Source of the DNA: Megalobrama amblycephala
Lineage: Eukaryota > Chordata > Actinopteri > Cypriniformes > Xenocyprididae
Reading direction: 5' to 3'
Length of the DNA stretch: 64,000 nucleotides
Assembly (NCBI RefSeq): GCF_018812025.1
Contig: NC_063045.1
Coordinates: forward strand, 50,675,079-50,739,078
Position 1 is the first letter of the stretch. Every line of letters begins with the position of its first letter. Below the pieces are notes generated by a model, which saw only the letters and a program-made list of their open reading frames with translations, ran no database searches and was not told the origin of the DNA. This document shows, piece after piece, positions 34,982-46,594 of this stretch. Both the position numbers and the translations under genes were made by a program.

Positions 34982-35038
34982 CGCCTGAAAACGCCTTGGA
35001 AATTGAAATTGCAGCTCCTGTTGTGGGTGGCTTTGGTG
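34982..35038 (+). other. Candidate 57-bp internal exon
   Basis: Preceded by a pyrimidine-rich acceptor (TTTGCTTTCATAGTTGCAG) and followed by the donor GTGAGTAC. The 57 bp between them are divisible by three and open in a frame reading PENALEIEIAAPVVGGFG, with codon use unlike the AT-rich surroundings. The frame also continues open on both sides, so openness alone is weak evidence. I do not recognise the peptide. If real, this could be a small in-frame cassette exon of a gene with very long introns. Confidence 0.3.
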
Positions 35039-35499
35039 GTGAGTACCGACAAGCTGATAATAAAGAGACTGTCCTAGTCCTCACACACAGTTACCTGTGA
35101 CTGTCCACATCGGCTAGTGAGTCGAAAAGTACATTATTAGACTTAACACTTACAAACAAGTTCGAAAAACCCAGGCCGTTTTTCTCATTCAGAGAGAAAT
35201 GTCACTAAGGAGCTGTTTTCCTCTATTGGATAATAGCTTTGCCTTAGAGGGGATTTGAGAGCTGTGCTGACATTTTGTGCCCTTTCATAAGAGGATGTCT
35301 GGTTTGTATCACTATTCGGAATACCAAATTATAATGTAATGAATCAAAGTCGTGTTATGGCTCATAACTTTGTTTACAGTAACACATTACTGTAAGATTG
35401 TTGTTCTGGACATTTTTTTTTTTTTGATTTGTTATATCATCAACTTATTTCTCTAGCATACCCATGTGTGTTTGAATGTACAATATGTCAATTCTGTCT

Positions 35500-38400
35500 G
35501 CCGATCTATCTGTCTGTCTGTCTTTCGTTACATCTATCGTTCTATCTGTCTGCCATTACATCTATCATTCTATCTCTGTCGTTACATCTATGGTTCTACC
35601 CGTCTGTCGTTACATCTATCGTTCTATCTGTCTGCCATTACATCTATCATTCTATCTCTGTTGTTACATCTGTCGTTCTATCTGTCTTTCGTTACATCTA
35701 TCGTTCTATCTGTCTGTCGTTACATCTATCGTTATATCTGTCTGCCGTTACATCTATCATTCTATCTCTGTCGTTACATCTATGGTTCTACCCATCTGTC
35801 GTTACATCTTTGGTTCTACCCATCTGTCGTTACATCTGTCGTTCTATCTGTCTTTCGTTACATCTATCGTTATATCTGTCTGCCATTACATCTATCATTC
35901 TATCTCTGTCGTTACATCTATGGTTCTACCCGTCTGTCGTTACATCTATCGTTCTATCTGTCTGCCATTACATCTATCATTCTATCTCTGTCGTTACATC
36001 TATGGTTCTACCCGTCTGTCGTTACATCTATCGTTCTATCTGTCTGCCATTACATCTATCATTCTATCTCTGTCGTTACATCTGTCGTTCTATCTGTCTT
36101 TCGTTACATCTATCGTTCTATCTGTCTGTCGTTACATCTATCGTTATATCTGTCTGTCGTTACATCTATCATTCTATCTCTGTCGTTACATCTATGGTTC
36201 TATCTGTCTGTCGTTACATCTGTCGTTCTATCTGTCTGTCGTTACATCTATCGTTCTATCTCTCTGCTGTTACATCTATCGTTCTACTCGTCTGCTGTTA
36301 CATCTATTGTTCTGTCTACCATTACATCTATTGTTCTGTCTGCCATTACATCTATCGTTCTATCTGTCTGCCATTACATCTATCATTCTATCTGTCGTTA
36401 CATCTATGGTTCTACGCGCCTGTCGTTACATCTGTCATTCTATCTGTCTGACGTTACATCTGTCATTCTATCTATCTGTCTTTCATTACAGCTATCGTTC
36501 TATCTGTCTGTTGTTACATCTATCGTTTTATCTGTCTGTCATTACATCTTTCGTTCTATCTGTCTGTTGTTACATCTATCATTCTACTCGTCTGCCGTTA
36601 CATCTATTGTTCTGTCTGTCTATTGTTACATCTATTGGTCTATCTGTCTGCCGTTACATCTATCATTCTCTTTGTCTGCCGTTACATCTATCGTTCTCTT
36701 TGTCTGCCGTTAGATCTATCGTTCTACCTGTCTGCTGTTACATCTATCATTCTGCCTATCATTACATCTATCATTCTATCCATCTGCTGTTACATATATT
36801 GTTCTATTCATCTGCTGTTACATCTATTTTTCTGTCTGCCTTTACATCTGTCATTCTATCTGTCTGCTGTTACATCTATTGTTCTGTCTACCATTACATC
36901 TATTGTTCTGTCTGCCATTACATCTATCGTTCTATCTGTCTGCCATTATATCTATCATTCTATCTGTCGTTACATCTATGGTTCTACGCGCCTGTCGTTA
37001 CATCTGTCATTCTATCTGTCTGACGTTACATCTGTCATTCTATCTATCTGTCTTTCGTTACAGCTATCGTTCTATCTGTCTGTCGTTACATCTATCGTTT
37101 TATCTGTCTGTCATTACATCTTTCGTTCTATCTGTCTGCTGTTACATCTATCATTCTACTCGTCTGCCGTTACATCTATTGTTCTGTCTGTCTGTTGTAA
37201 CATCTATTGGTCTATCTGTCTGCCGTTACATCTATCATTCTCTTTGTCTGCCGTTACATCTATCGTTCTCTTTGTCTGCCGTTAGATCTATCGTTCTACC
37301 TGTCTGCTGTTACATCTATCATTCTGCCTATCATTACATCTATCATTCTATCCATCTGCTGTTACATATATTGTTCTATTCATCTGCTGTTACATCTATT
37401 TTTCTGTCTGCCTTTACATCTGTCATTCTATCTGTCTGTTGTTACATCTATTGTTCTGTCTGTCTGCCATTACATCTATTGTTCTGTCTGCTGTTACATC
37501 TATCATTCTCTTTGCCTGCCATTACATCTATCGTTCTACCCGTCTGCTGATACATCTATCATTCTGTCTGTCTGCCGTTACATCTATGGTTCTACCCATC
37601 TGCCATTACATTTATCGTTCTATCTGTCTGTCGTTACATTTATTGTTCTATCTGTCTGCTGTTACATCTATGTTTCTACCCATCTGCCATTACATTTATT
37701 GTTCTATCTGTCTGCCGTTACATCTATCGTTCTATTTGTCTGACGTTACATCTATGGTTCTACCCATCTGCCATTACATTTATCTTTCTATCTGTCTGTC
37801 GTTACATCTATGGTTCTACCCATCTGCCATTACATTTATCTTTCTGTCAGCCGTTACATCTATCGTTATATCTGTCTGCCGTTACGTCTATGGTTCTACC
37901 CATCTGCCATTACATTTATCTTTCTTATCTGTCTGTCGTTACATCTATCGTTCTATCTGTCTGCCATTACATCTATCGTTCTATTTGTCTGACGTTACAT
38001 CTATGGTTCTACCCATCTACCATTACATTTATCTTTCTATCTGTCTGTCGTTACATCTATGGTTCTACCCATCTGCCATTACATTTATCTTTCTGTCAGC
38101 CGTTACATCTATCGTTATATCTGTCTGCCATTACATCTATGGTTCTACCCATCTGCCATTACATTTATCTTTCTATCTGTCTGTCGTTACATCTATCGTT
38201 CTATCTTTCAGCCGTTACATCTATGATTCTACCCGTCTGCCATTACATTTATCATTCTATCTGTCTGCTGTTACATCTATGTTTCTACCCATCTGCCATT
38301 ACATTTATCGTTCTATCTGTCTGTCATTACATCTATCGTTCTATCTGTATGCCGTTACATCTATGGTTCTACCCGTCTGCCATTACATTTATCATTCTAT

Positions 38401-38720
38401 CTGTCTGCGTTACATCTATGTTTCTACCCATCTGCCGTTACATTTATCGTTCTATCTGTCTGTCTTTACATCTATCGTTCTGTCTGCCAGTGCATCTATT
38501 GTTCTATCTGTCTGCTGTTACGTCTGTCATTTTGTCTGCTGTTACATCTATCGTTCTACCCATCTGTCTATCTATCATTCTATCATTGTCTATCGTTCTA
38601 TCATTGAACTGAATCTATCTGTCTATCCATCCATCTATCTCAGTCTGTCTGTCATTCTATCTATCATTCTTTGTATCACTATCTATCGTTGAATTAAATA
38701 ATATTTGTCTTTCATCTGCC
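35500..38720 (+). repeat. 3.2-kb minisatellite of 26-28-bp units
   Basis: Repeats of the type TTACATCTATCGTTCTATCT followed by GTCTGCCG, mostly 28 bp with some 26-bp units, all in one orientation. The forward-strand units contain no stop triplet, so all three plus frames are open for hundreds of codons (up to about 515). These are low-complexity artefacts, not genes. Higher-order structure is visible: a 572-bp block is repeated (about 36300-36871 and 36872-37443), and another offset of 249 bp links 37741 with 37990. The last units grade into TCTATC microsatellite. Confidence 0.95.
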
Positions 38721-38749
38721 TGTCTATCTAAAATGAAATTAATACTTAG

Positions 38750-38990
38750 CTAATTCTAATTGGGTGGTTGTTAGAGCATTGCTTTGCAGTTGGTAGAGAG
38801 TTTTATTTTGTTGCCAGACCGTTGCTGTGGTGAATTAGTAGTTCCTAGGTAATTTGTAGGTGGTTGCTAGGGTGTTCTTTGTGGTTGCAAGGGATTTGTT
38901 TGGTGGTTGCTAGAATGTTTTGGGTAGTTATGAAACCATTTCTTGGTGGTTACTTGGGTGTTGTACTTTACATTGTTCAGGGCATTATAG
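38750..38990 (+). repeat. Minisatellite GGTGGTTGCTAGGGTGTT-type, part 1
   Basis: Imperfect repeats of about 20-25 bp built on TGGTTGCTAG and GGGTGTTCTTTG. The same array type resumes at 40115 and 41215. Confidence 0.75.
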
Positions 38991-40114
38991 TTGGATACGT
39001 TTTTATCAGTGACACATTTTTTCAGCTTGTAGCATACTCACGGATGCATCCTTAGAGTGCTAATATTTTAAAGCTGAAATGGAGGTTGGCACTTTGTCTG
39101 TGTGTGAAGTCTTTGACTCATGGAGCATACTGAACTTTCTTGAAGTTGTAAATAATTAAGAAGATGTCTCTGCCAAATCACTTCAAAGTACTGTATTTTG
39201 CTTTTTAACTTGAAGTCAATTATACATTTTAAAATCCCCTGGAACGAGCTCTGTGACTTGGTCCTTGATATTCTGGGAATTCTGGAGAATCAAAAATTGT
39301 TCAAAGTTATCTTTTAAGTACAGCATGCAGGCCTCATTTTGCAGTTTCTCGATTGGAAAGCGAATAGCAGGATACTCATAGTTAATTGCATAATTTTCAG
39401 GAGCAACACTATAATTAGCATTATTAGACCGTAATTAGACCACTCAACAGACATGCAATGCCAAAACAGCAATGAGACGAAACAGAGGATTGCTTTTCAA
39501 CTCTAATATGAAACATCAAAAGGACCTTTGAAACTTGCTGTCAGACTGTCAGAGATAGACAGGACTTTAGATTCTTTGAGGTTCATCTCATTAATTTTTT
39601 TTTTCACCACGTGCTTGTCTTATCTGTCTATCATCGTTTTCACAAATCACTAAACATTGTTGGATAAATGCAATGTTTCATGATCACTGAATAATTTGCA
39701 GACCTCATTAGCATCCTCTCAGAGATAACAGACGGTTATAACAAGCTCCATCACAGGAATGATTAAATGTGTTTGCAAATATTTCCACCTCTGAGCAGTC
39801 ACAACAGTGCTGTTAGTCATGGGATTTATCCAATCACAGACCTCATGTAAATTCAAGGATTTAGTTATTCACATGAATGGGAACAACAGCTTTTCTTGTG
39901 TCACATTTGAAGCAGGGTAATTGCTGAGTTGGGTTTGTGAATTCTATGCAAATAGAGATTTTGCGAAATACCAGCTGGTTGCATTAAAAAATTTAATTCT
40001 GTTTTGGTACCATTTAATTAAATATTCCTCTGCTCCAGCTAAGTTTAGATGGGTCAACAACTCACATTAGTCATTTAACTACTAGAAGGTAAAATAGATG
40101 AAGACAATGCTGAT
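38991..40114. other. Non-coding stretch
   Basis: No gene or transposon end found. An octamer ATGCAAAT lies at about 39946. 39330-39960 has fairly balanced composition and no long frame. Confidence 0.5.
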
Positions 40115-40310
40115 TGGTGCTGGGTTGCTAGGGTGTTGCTAGGGTGTTCCAAGACTGTTGAAAGGCAGTAGCTTTGATATTTTTGACATGGTGTAGCAAG
40201 GATGCTGTCAGGCAGTTGCTAGAGCATTGCTATGGCATACTTTGTTGTTACAAGGGCATTGTTAAGTAGTCACTTGGTGGTTCCTAGGCTGTTAATGGTG
40301 GTTATTAACC
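40115..40310 (+). repeat. Minisatellite GGTTGCTAGGGTGTT-type, part 2
   Basis: Continues the TTGCTAGGGTGTTGCTAGG pattern up to the SINE insertion point. Confidence 0.75.
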
Positions 40311-40313
40311 CAG

Positions 40314-41210
40314 CAGCCATATCACCCTGTAGCCCAAGACTGGTTGCCCACTGAAGCTAAGCAGGGCTGAGCCTGGTTAGTACCTGGATGGGAGACCTGG
40401 AAAATTAGGTTGCTGCAGGAAGAGGTGTTAGTGAGGCCAGCAGGCGGTGCTCACCCTGTGGTCTGTGTGGGTCCTAACACCCCAGTTTCACGAGTTCACA
40501 CTTACAAATAAGTCAGGTAAATAAACTGGTAAACGTATTTGGCGCGCTGTCCGGGGAGAGGGCTCCGAGCTCGGTAATCGGCCCGAACACAGAGTAACCC
40601 CCCCCCTTTTAGATTATATGAAGTAACCCAGAGAGTGTGAGGAGACGGGGTGGTGGAGGGATTCTGGAAACTGTCGAGGATCCTTGGGTGAGTTTTGACT
40701 GTGATTATATACAGGCCTGAACTCATGCCGATTGGGTAGATACGTTGATTACAGATTGTTGACAGCTGGTTGAGATGACGTAATCATTAAGATGACGTAA
40801 TGATTGGGTAGCTTATTTGACTTGTTCCTCCTGAACTATGTTAATAAAACATAATATAGTGACGGGGACACTATACTGTCAAAAAGCACCATCCTTCGGA
40901 TGAGACGTTAAACCGAGGTCCTGACTCTCTGTGGTCGTTAAAAATCCCAGGATGTCCTTCGAAAAGAGTAGGGGTGTAACTCTGACATCCTGGCCAAATT
41001 TGCCCATTGGCCTCTGTCCATCATGGCCTCCTAATCATCCCCATACACTGATTAGCTTCATCACTCTGTCTCCTCTCCGCCGTCGCATCATCCAGGTGGA
41101 TATTGCACATTGGTGGTGGTTGAGGAGATTACCCCTTCAATGTGTAAAGCGCTTTGAGTGTCCAGAAAAGAGCTATATAAATGTAATGAATAATTATTAT
41201 TATTATTATT
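40314..41210 (+). mobile_element. SINE with 5S-rRNA-type head (SINE3-like), interrupted
   Basis: 40314-40402 contains the 5S rRNA internal promoter region almost unchanged: AGCTAAGCAGGGCTGAGCCT and GTTAGTACCTGGATGGGAGA. This head is the hallmark of the fish SINE3 group, transcribed by RNA polymerase III. The body resumes after an insertion with CTTCGGATGAGACGTTAAAC. The tail has GCGCTTTGAGTGTCCAGAAA and ends with ATGTAATGAATAATT and ATT repeats, as in SINEs mobilised by a partner LINE. The 93-codon frame across it is not a gene. It sits inside the TTGCTAGGG minisatellite. Confidence 0.88.
40487..40854. mobile_element. 368-bp insertion inside the SINE, class unknown
   Basis: The SINE body is broken after CACCCCAGT and resumes at TATAGTGACGGGGACACTAT. 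The inserted DNA contains GGCGCGCTGTCCGGGGAGAG, two close direct repeats of GATGACGTAAT, and TTAATAAAAC near its end. It has no clear terminal inverted repeat and no TG...CA termini, so neither a DNA transposon nor a solo LTR can be asserted. Confidence 0.55.
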
Positions 41211-41605
41211 AGGCCACTTTTAGACAGTTGCTAGGGTGTTGCTATGGCATTCTTTGTTGTTGCTGTGTGTTCTTTGCAAGGGTGCTGCTTGCTGGTTTCT
41301 AGTGTCGTAAGGGTGGCTGCTAGAGTGTTGCAATGGCAGCATGTGTTGTTGCTTGGGCGTTGTTAGGTGGTTTCTACTACAGTATGTTCTTTGTGGTTGA
41401 AAGCACTTCTTTTGGTGGTTGTGTGTTTTTGGGTGGTTGCTAAGGAATTATTAGCCACTTGGTAAGGTGTTTTGAGTAGTTGCTAGAGTGTTCTTTGTGG
41501 TTGTAAGGGTGTAGCTTAGTGGTCACCATGGCATTGTACTAGGTGGTTGCTATTGTTGCAAGTGTGCCACTTGATGTTTTATGTTGCCATTGTGTTGCTA
41601 AATGG
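41211..41605 (+). repeat. Minisatellite GGTTGCTAGGGTGTT-type, part 3
   Basis: Imperfect units with GTTGCTAGGGTGTTGCTATG, then GGTGGTTGCTA and GTGGTTGTAAGGGTG. It is the right-hand remainder of the array split by the SINE. Confidence 0.75.
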
Positions 41606-41689
41606 TTCCTTATTGAAGGTCCTTCACTCCACCAAGGGTTTCATGGTTGTTCTCCTTCAATCAATAAGTAAAGTAACCTTAAACAAAGC

Positions 41690-41910
41690 CATGGTTTCTT
41701 TCTCTAATCCAGTTTAGTGTGCACTGCATGGAACGTTTGAGCTTCTGACACTTGGCATGAGAACCATAGATTCTGTCAGTAACCCATCCAGAGATGTACT
41801 TAAAGTTGTGCTCTCCCCACAGAGTGACGCTGGAGCAATTTCCTCCACCCTGCAGGAGAAGCTGGGGACTGTGATTGATGTTATTCTCCAGGACAGCAGA
41901 TTTTGATGAG
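41690..41910 (-). other. Candidate coding exon, minus strand
   Basis: On the minus strand, after TTTTTCATTTAAG, a frame of about 75 codons has unusually protein-like composition and G/C-rich third positions. It includes QGGGNCSSVTLWGEHNF and YISGWVTDRIYGSHAKCQK, with four cysteines, several tryptophans and an N-glycosylation sequon. The frame runs on to a TAA at 41679. No strong donor site is visible. I do not recognise the family; it could be an exon of an extracellular protein, a pseudogene fragment or chance. Confidence 0.3.
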
Positions 41911-41924
41911 TTCCACAAGCTTAA

Positions 41925-44210
41925 ATGAAAAATTTTGTGTACAAAAATATAAAAGTAGAGGAAATGAGTACAAAATTAAACGAAACCAAAAAATGTCAAA
42001 GTGTAGAAGCGCTTCGGGTCTCTTTGGGATTGAATTCTGCTCTCGGACTAAACTGGATCTATGGCTGTTATGAAGGAAAGGGCCTGCTACCTAAATGCCA
42101 TTTTGCACTGGGCATAAAGAACATTCTTTTATAGGCAAATGACTATGTAAATGACCACATACATAATATTACAGTCATAGGTCAAGTGTTTGAAAGGTTT
42201 TTACCCCATATTTTACCCCAGCTATAAACCTTTAGGACATTTATGCTTTATATTTCATTTAATATGCCTGCTTTAGAAAATGCATACTCAATAGCTACTC
42301 AAATCTGAAATGCTGAAAGCATGTTGTACCAAACCAAGCTTTTACATCTGCATATTGCAGTTCTCATAATTTAATGCATATCGCCCAATGGCACTAAAAC
42401 AATTCCGAGTTAAATATTTTTGCTGCTTTTAGTCAACTTTCTCAGAGTTACTTGTACTGGAAAAAAGTCATGTTTCTATACAGCGGCTGATTAATATTCC
42501 TGTCAGAGTCATGCAGGGGATTGTGAAAGACTGTGACTGTGAATATGCATAGTTCAATCACCGTGTGAAATTTCATTTATGTGTGTAAGCTTTTTGGAAG
42601 TTATCTCCCTCAAACATAATTAACCAAAATTTGTCCTGTCTGAAATTTGGATAAAAATCTATTGATTGTCATTTTGAAATGTTACATTTAATTCCACTGT
42701 CTACAATAAATTGCATTAACAGTCCTGGACGCCAATTATGAGCCATGTGCAACCTACCACTCTTGAAAATTCTCCGGCAGAAACATGTTTAATTCATTCT
42801 GATTGATTTACATTCATTTCAAGGCTCCAGTAATTTATAATTTTTATTCTGAGCTGATCTCCATTTTCCTAATAGCATCCTGCTTTTTTCGGTCAGCCGT
42901 GGCGTGAGTGGCAGAATCCTTATGTAGCACATATATCTGCAGGCCACAAAATGTTTTCATAATCATATGCCTGATATCATAACTTTTCTGACAGCATACT
43001 GAAACCTTCCAGCTTTGCAAAGATATGCTCCCTGGATGCGAAATGTATTTATGGAGATATTTCTTCCCTCATTATATTGTATTCAAAGGTTCATTATTTA
43101 ACATAAACTCAACAATCTCATTGACTGTATTACAATGCTGTTGCATCATTCTGAATAACAGGATGTGCTTTATGTTTAGTCTTAATATTGAAGTGGATCT
43201 GCCGAACAAATATTAAAATATACACAATAAATAAATGAGTGAATGAACATGAAAATCCATGAACCGTCACAATAGAGGAAGTTGCAGTAGAGAAGTAGAA
43301 CTGCTCTTCCTGCATATTTTATGAGCCGAAATTCCCGTGAGGAAGTCTAAACAGCACAGATGTTCGCAAGTAATATAAGGCCTATGCTCGCTCATTTATC
43401 TTGCACAGACAGAATGGCAATGTCCAACCGTTCACATACGATCACAGCTTTAGGGGCCTTGTGATTTCCTTGAGGTCTCACAGTGGCATTTTTCAGTATG
43501 GTCTGTGGGGACATGGTCTCAGAGCGCTCTGTTCCTCTCCATTTCCCTTTGGGTTGCACCAAATGATGAACAACATGCCCTGCACCAACAGTTTTTCAGA
43601 ATCGCAAAACAAGATGCCGTCAGGAAACCTTAGGTGGGCTGTGCGATAAATGGACGCGGCCTGGTGACATCTGCTGAGGAAAAAGCTGAGAAATGCTGGA
43701 AATAATGAATTTACATGCAAATGGCAATTTGACGCTAGGTACAAAATTAATCCCATCACTGGGGTAAATTACTCTAAAGTGAGAGAAATTCCCCAGTGTG
43801 CACATTACAGTTGATGTATAAGTGGGGTGGAAGAAGAAAAAGACTGCATAAATATCAACAGCATATTTAATCCCTTATGCCGGTTTCGTTTGCTGTGAAA
43901 TTCTCGTTTGCAACACACTGAAGCGTTTCTAATCCATCAATACTCTGGGTTTTTCAAAGGGAGTTCCCTGAAGGTTCTCTACAGGGTCTGTGGAGAAGAT
44001 GCATAAAACATGGATTTTTTTCTGAAATTTTCACTGGGTTTTCAAGCAGGGGTCCACAGATCCTGAAATTACCTTCAGGGGGTCCATGGAGAAGATACAG
44101 ATAAATCCTTTTTTATGTTGTTTTCTTATGTTTCCATGATGTTTTAGAGGTATTAACTAATTTTAACTTTTGTAAGTAATGATTTTTAAGCATGAAATAA
44201 TTTAGTGAAG
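41925..44210. other. Non-coding stretch
   Basis: No gene supported. 42730-43060 and 43340-43800 are of balanced composition and could include conserved non-coding sequence, but nothing in the single sequence proves it. Overlapping short frames on both strands near 43400-43800 look like chance. Confidence 0.5.
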
Positions 44211-44214
44211 TTAA

Positions 44215-44542
44215 AGGGATTGTTCATCCAGTCATGAAATCATTCTGTTGTTTCAAACCTGTATGAAGTTCTTTCTTCTGCTGAACACAAAAGAAGATAT
44301 TTTGTAGAATGTCTGTAATCAAACAGTTGATGGGCCCCATTAACTTCCATAGTATTTTTTTTTTCTTCATACTATGGAAGTCAATGGGGTCCATCAACTG
44401 TTTGGTTACCCATATTCTGAAGAATATCTTCCTTTGTGTTCAGCAGAAGAAAGAAATTCTTACAGGTTGGAACAACTTGAGGGTGAGTAAATGTTGAGTG
44501 TTTGAAATGATGACTACATTCATTTTTGGGTGAACTATCATA
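44215..44542. mobile_element. Complete Angel-like foldback element
   Basis: A 328-bp element between TTAA (44211-44214) and TTAA (44543-44546). Nearly the whole length is one inverted repeat: the arms meet at CTTCCATAGTAT and ATACTATGGAAG around a 13-base T-rich loop near 44360. Outer ends are AGGGATTGTTCATCC and, in reverse, ATGATAGTTCACCC. Such an element could form a long hairpin as RNA or single-stranded DNA. Non-coding. Confidence 0.88.
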
Positions 44543-44589
44543 TTAATGCTTTTAATTGAAGTGACTGAGAGTATAACCAAGAAAATCCA

Positions 44590-45120
44590 TTCTTCTGTAA
44601 AAAACTAAATCCCGTAAAATGTACGGTTAAAAAAGCGGCAGCTGTGGTTGCCCGAACTTTACTGTAAAAAAACGGTAGCAGCGCTTTAGGTTTTACGGGA
44701 CAGCACTTAGTTTACTGTCTATTTTACAGTTCAAACCATATAATTTAAAGGTTTATATTGTAATAATTAGGGTTAATAACTTTATTTTACACACTATAAA
44801 AAAATTCTGTTAAATTTACGATAAACTTATAATAACTGATATAATGTTAATTTACCAACCTATTGAAGTACTAATATCTGTTTTGTACCTTTGTAATACA
44901 CTGACAACCAGCAAACAGTGGTGATGAGTCACATGACTTCCAAAAACTGTAAATTTAACGGTATTTTACTGTAAAATTACATTAAATGTACCATTAGATC
45001 TATTACAGTTATTCACCATATATAGTATGGAAACTTTCTATAAACCAATTAACAGTTTTTTACTGTAGGATTTTTACAGTCTTTTACCATTAAAATCAGG
45101 GTCATTTTTGACAATGTGGG
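44590..45120. repeat. Dispersed repeat rich in CCGTAAAAT and TTTACTGTAA motifs
   Basis: The block starts with CCCGTAAAATGTACGGTTAA and GCGGCAGCTGTGGTTGCC and ends with TTTACTGTAGGATTTTTACAGT. Short inverted repeats of the TTTTACAGT/ACTGTAAAA type recur through it. I recall it as a common cyprinid repeat; the exact ends are uncertain. Confidence 0.5.
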
Positions 45121-45148
45121 GTCTGGGTAGGGATTTATACAATATACA

Positions 45149-45400
45149 CTACTGTACAAAAGTTTTAATTTATTTATCTATTTTTTTAAAGAAATTAATA
45201 CTTTTGTTTAGCTACTTTTATTCTGAAAGGATGCATTAAATTCAATAAAGTGACTAAGACGTTTGATTTATTTTTATAAAATAAATACTGTACTTTTTAA
45301 CTTTGTTCATCAATGAATAGTGCAAAAAATCAAGGCGTAAAATATTAAGCAGCACAACTCTTTGTGTGTGTAAATTGTATGAAACTAATATAATTATATA
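45149..45400 (+). mobile_element. MITE fragment, TACACTAC-type
   Basis: Begins TACACTACTGTACAAAAGTT and continues with GATGCATTAAATTCAATAAA and AAATATTAAGCAGCACAAC, shared with 31367-32008 and with the split copy at 49890-51330. Confidence 0.6.
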
Positions 45401-46594
45401 GTAATAATTCTCAATATGTTATGAGGTGCCAATGGAATGGAAGGTTAAAGTTCTACACTATTATCATGAAGGTTTCTACCTTAAATCCCAGTTGTGGTAG
45501 CTTTCCTGAGTAGTTTTATGTCCTTAAGCACAATATTTAACCTCAGTCAGCTCCAGAGATCCTTGGCCAGCCGCCCTGTGCTGTGCCCTTTCTCTCTATC
45601 CTCTTTTTATGTGAATGTCTAAAACGTTTGGGACACCAAAAGCAAAGAATACTTAAGACTTATTAATATGATTTAAGCTTTGTTACAGTCCTTAATCTTT
45701 ACTGACTATTCTTTACGGCTTATTAAATTCTTGTTTGATTTTCTTTTTATTCGAGTACCCATTGGATAAGATGCCGGTATCGTAGCAGTAGCATTAGCGT
45801 TAGCGTTAGCCATCCATTTTATCAGGACAGTGTGACAGATTAATGACCAATCATGGCCAGGTCTTACAGGGCATTTTCTTGTTCAAATAAGAATGTGCGG
45901 GGTGAAGATGTGGGAATGAACATCCCTCCTCCTGCTTGTCTGATAGATTGACTGCTTGACATAGTTCTGACCTTCTCTCTCTCTTTGATAGAGCTCATCC
46001 ATTTCTCTACATCCCATCTCTAAACGCTGTGTCCACCTAACAGCGCTAACACTGGGAATATTGTCCACTTTCCTATTAAACTGTGAAGAAAGAGCTCTAC
46101 TCGACCTCAACCTGTTCTTCGTTTTGAGCGGCAGTGGGTTACTCAGTGGGTCAGAATACATATCAGTGGTAGCAGTGGTAACTCTCTGACAGAATACAGA
46201 CACGCTTTAGCGCTCCTCAATGACCTCTGGTTTTCTACCGTTCTGCTTGACTGTAATACAGATTTTCCTTTGTTTCGATTTGTCCCTTGTAAAAGTATAA
46301 AATGATTAACTTTTAAATTATATTATGTATTCTCTTTTGATGTAATCAAACTGTTGCTCATTCTTAACCTTCAGTATTAAACTTCATGCTATGGTCATGA
46401 ATGATACCTCAAATTGTGTGGTTTGTTGAGGAGAGTTGTACCAGTACTTTTTGAAGTGACCAGACTTTATCAACTTTTTGGAAGATAAAGAGAGAAAAAA
46501 AATCCCATTGACTTAGATTGAAAGATGGACTTGATTTATTCTAGAGACCAGAATATAATGGAAATTTGAGGCTAGGCTCTTTTAATTTGGGCCA
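45401..46594. other. Non-coding stretch
   Basis: No gene seen. The 106-codon minus frame at 45883-46203 has no recognisable domain. A small direct repeat, GCATTAGCGTTAGCGTTAGC, lies near 45790. Confidence 0.5.

Noticed and set aside
35429..38692. Very long plus-strand frames (up to 515 codons) rich in YICRSICLSLHLSFYLS-like repeats
   Set aside because: They are translations of a short pyrimidine-rich minisatellite without stop triplets; all three frames are open at once and there is no non-repetitive protein sequence.
40314..40402. Functional 5S rRNA gene
   Set aside because: Only the promoter-containing part matches 5S rRNA, and it continues into a SINE body and tail.
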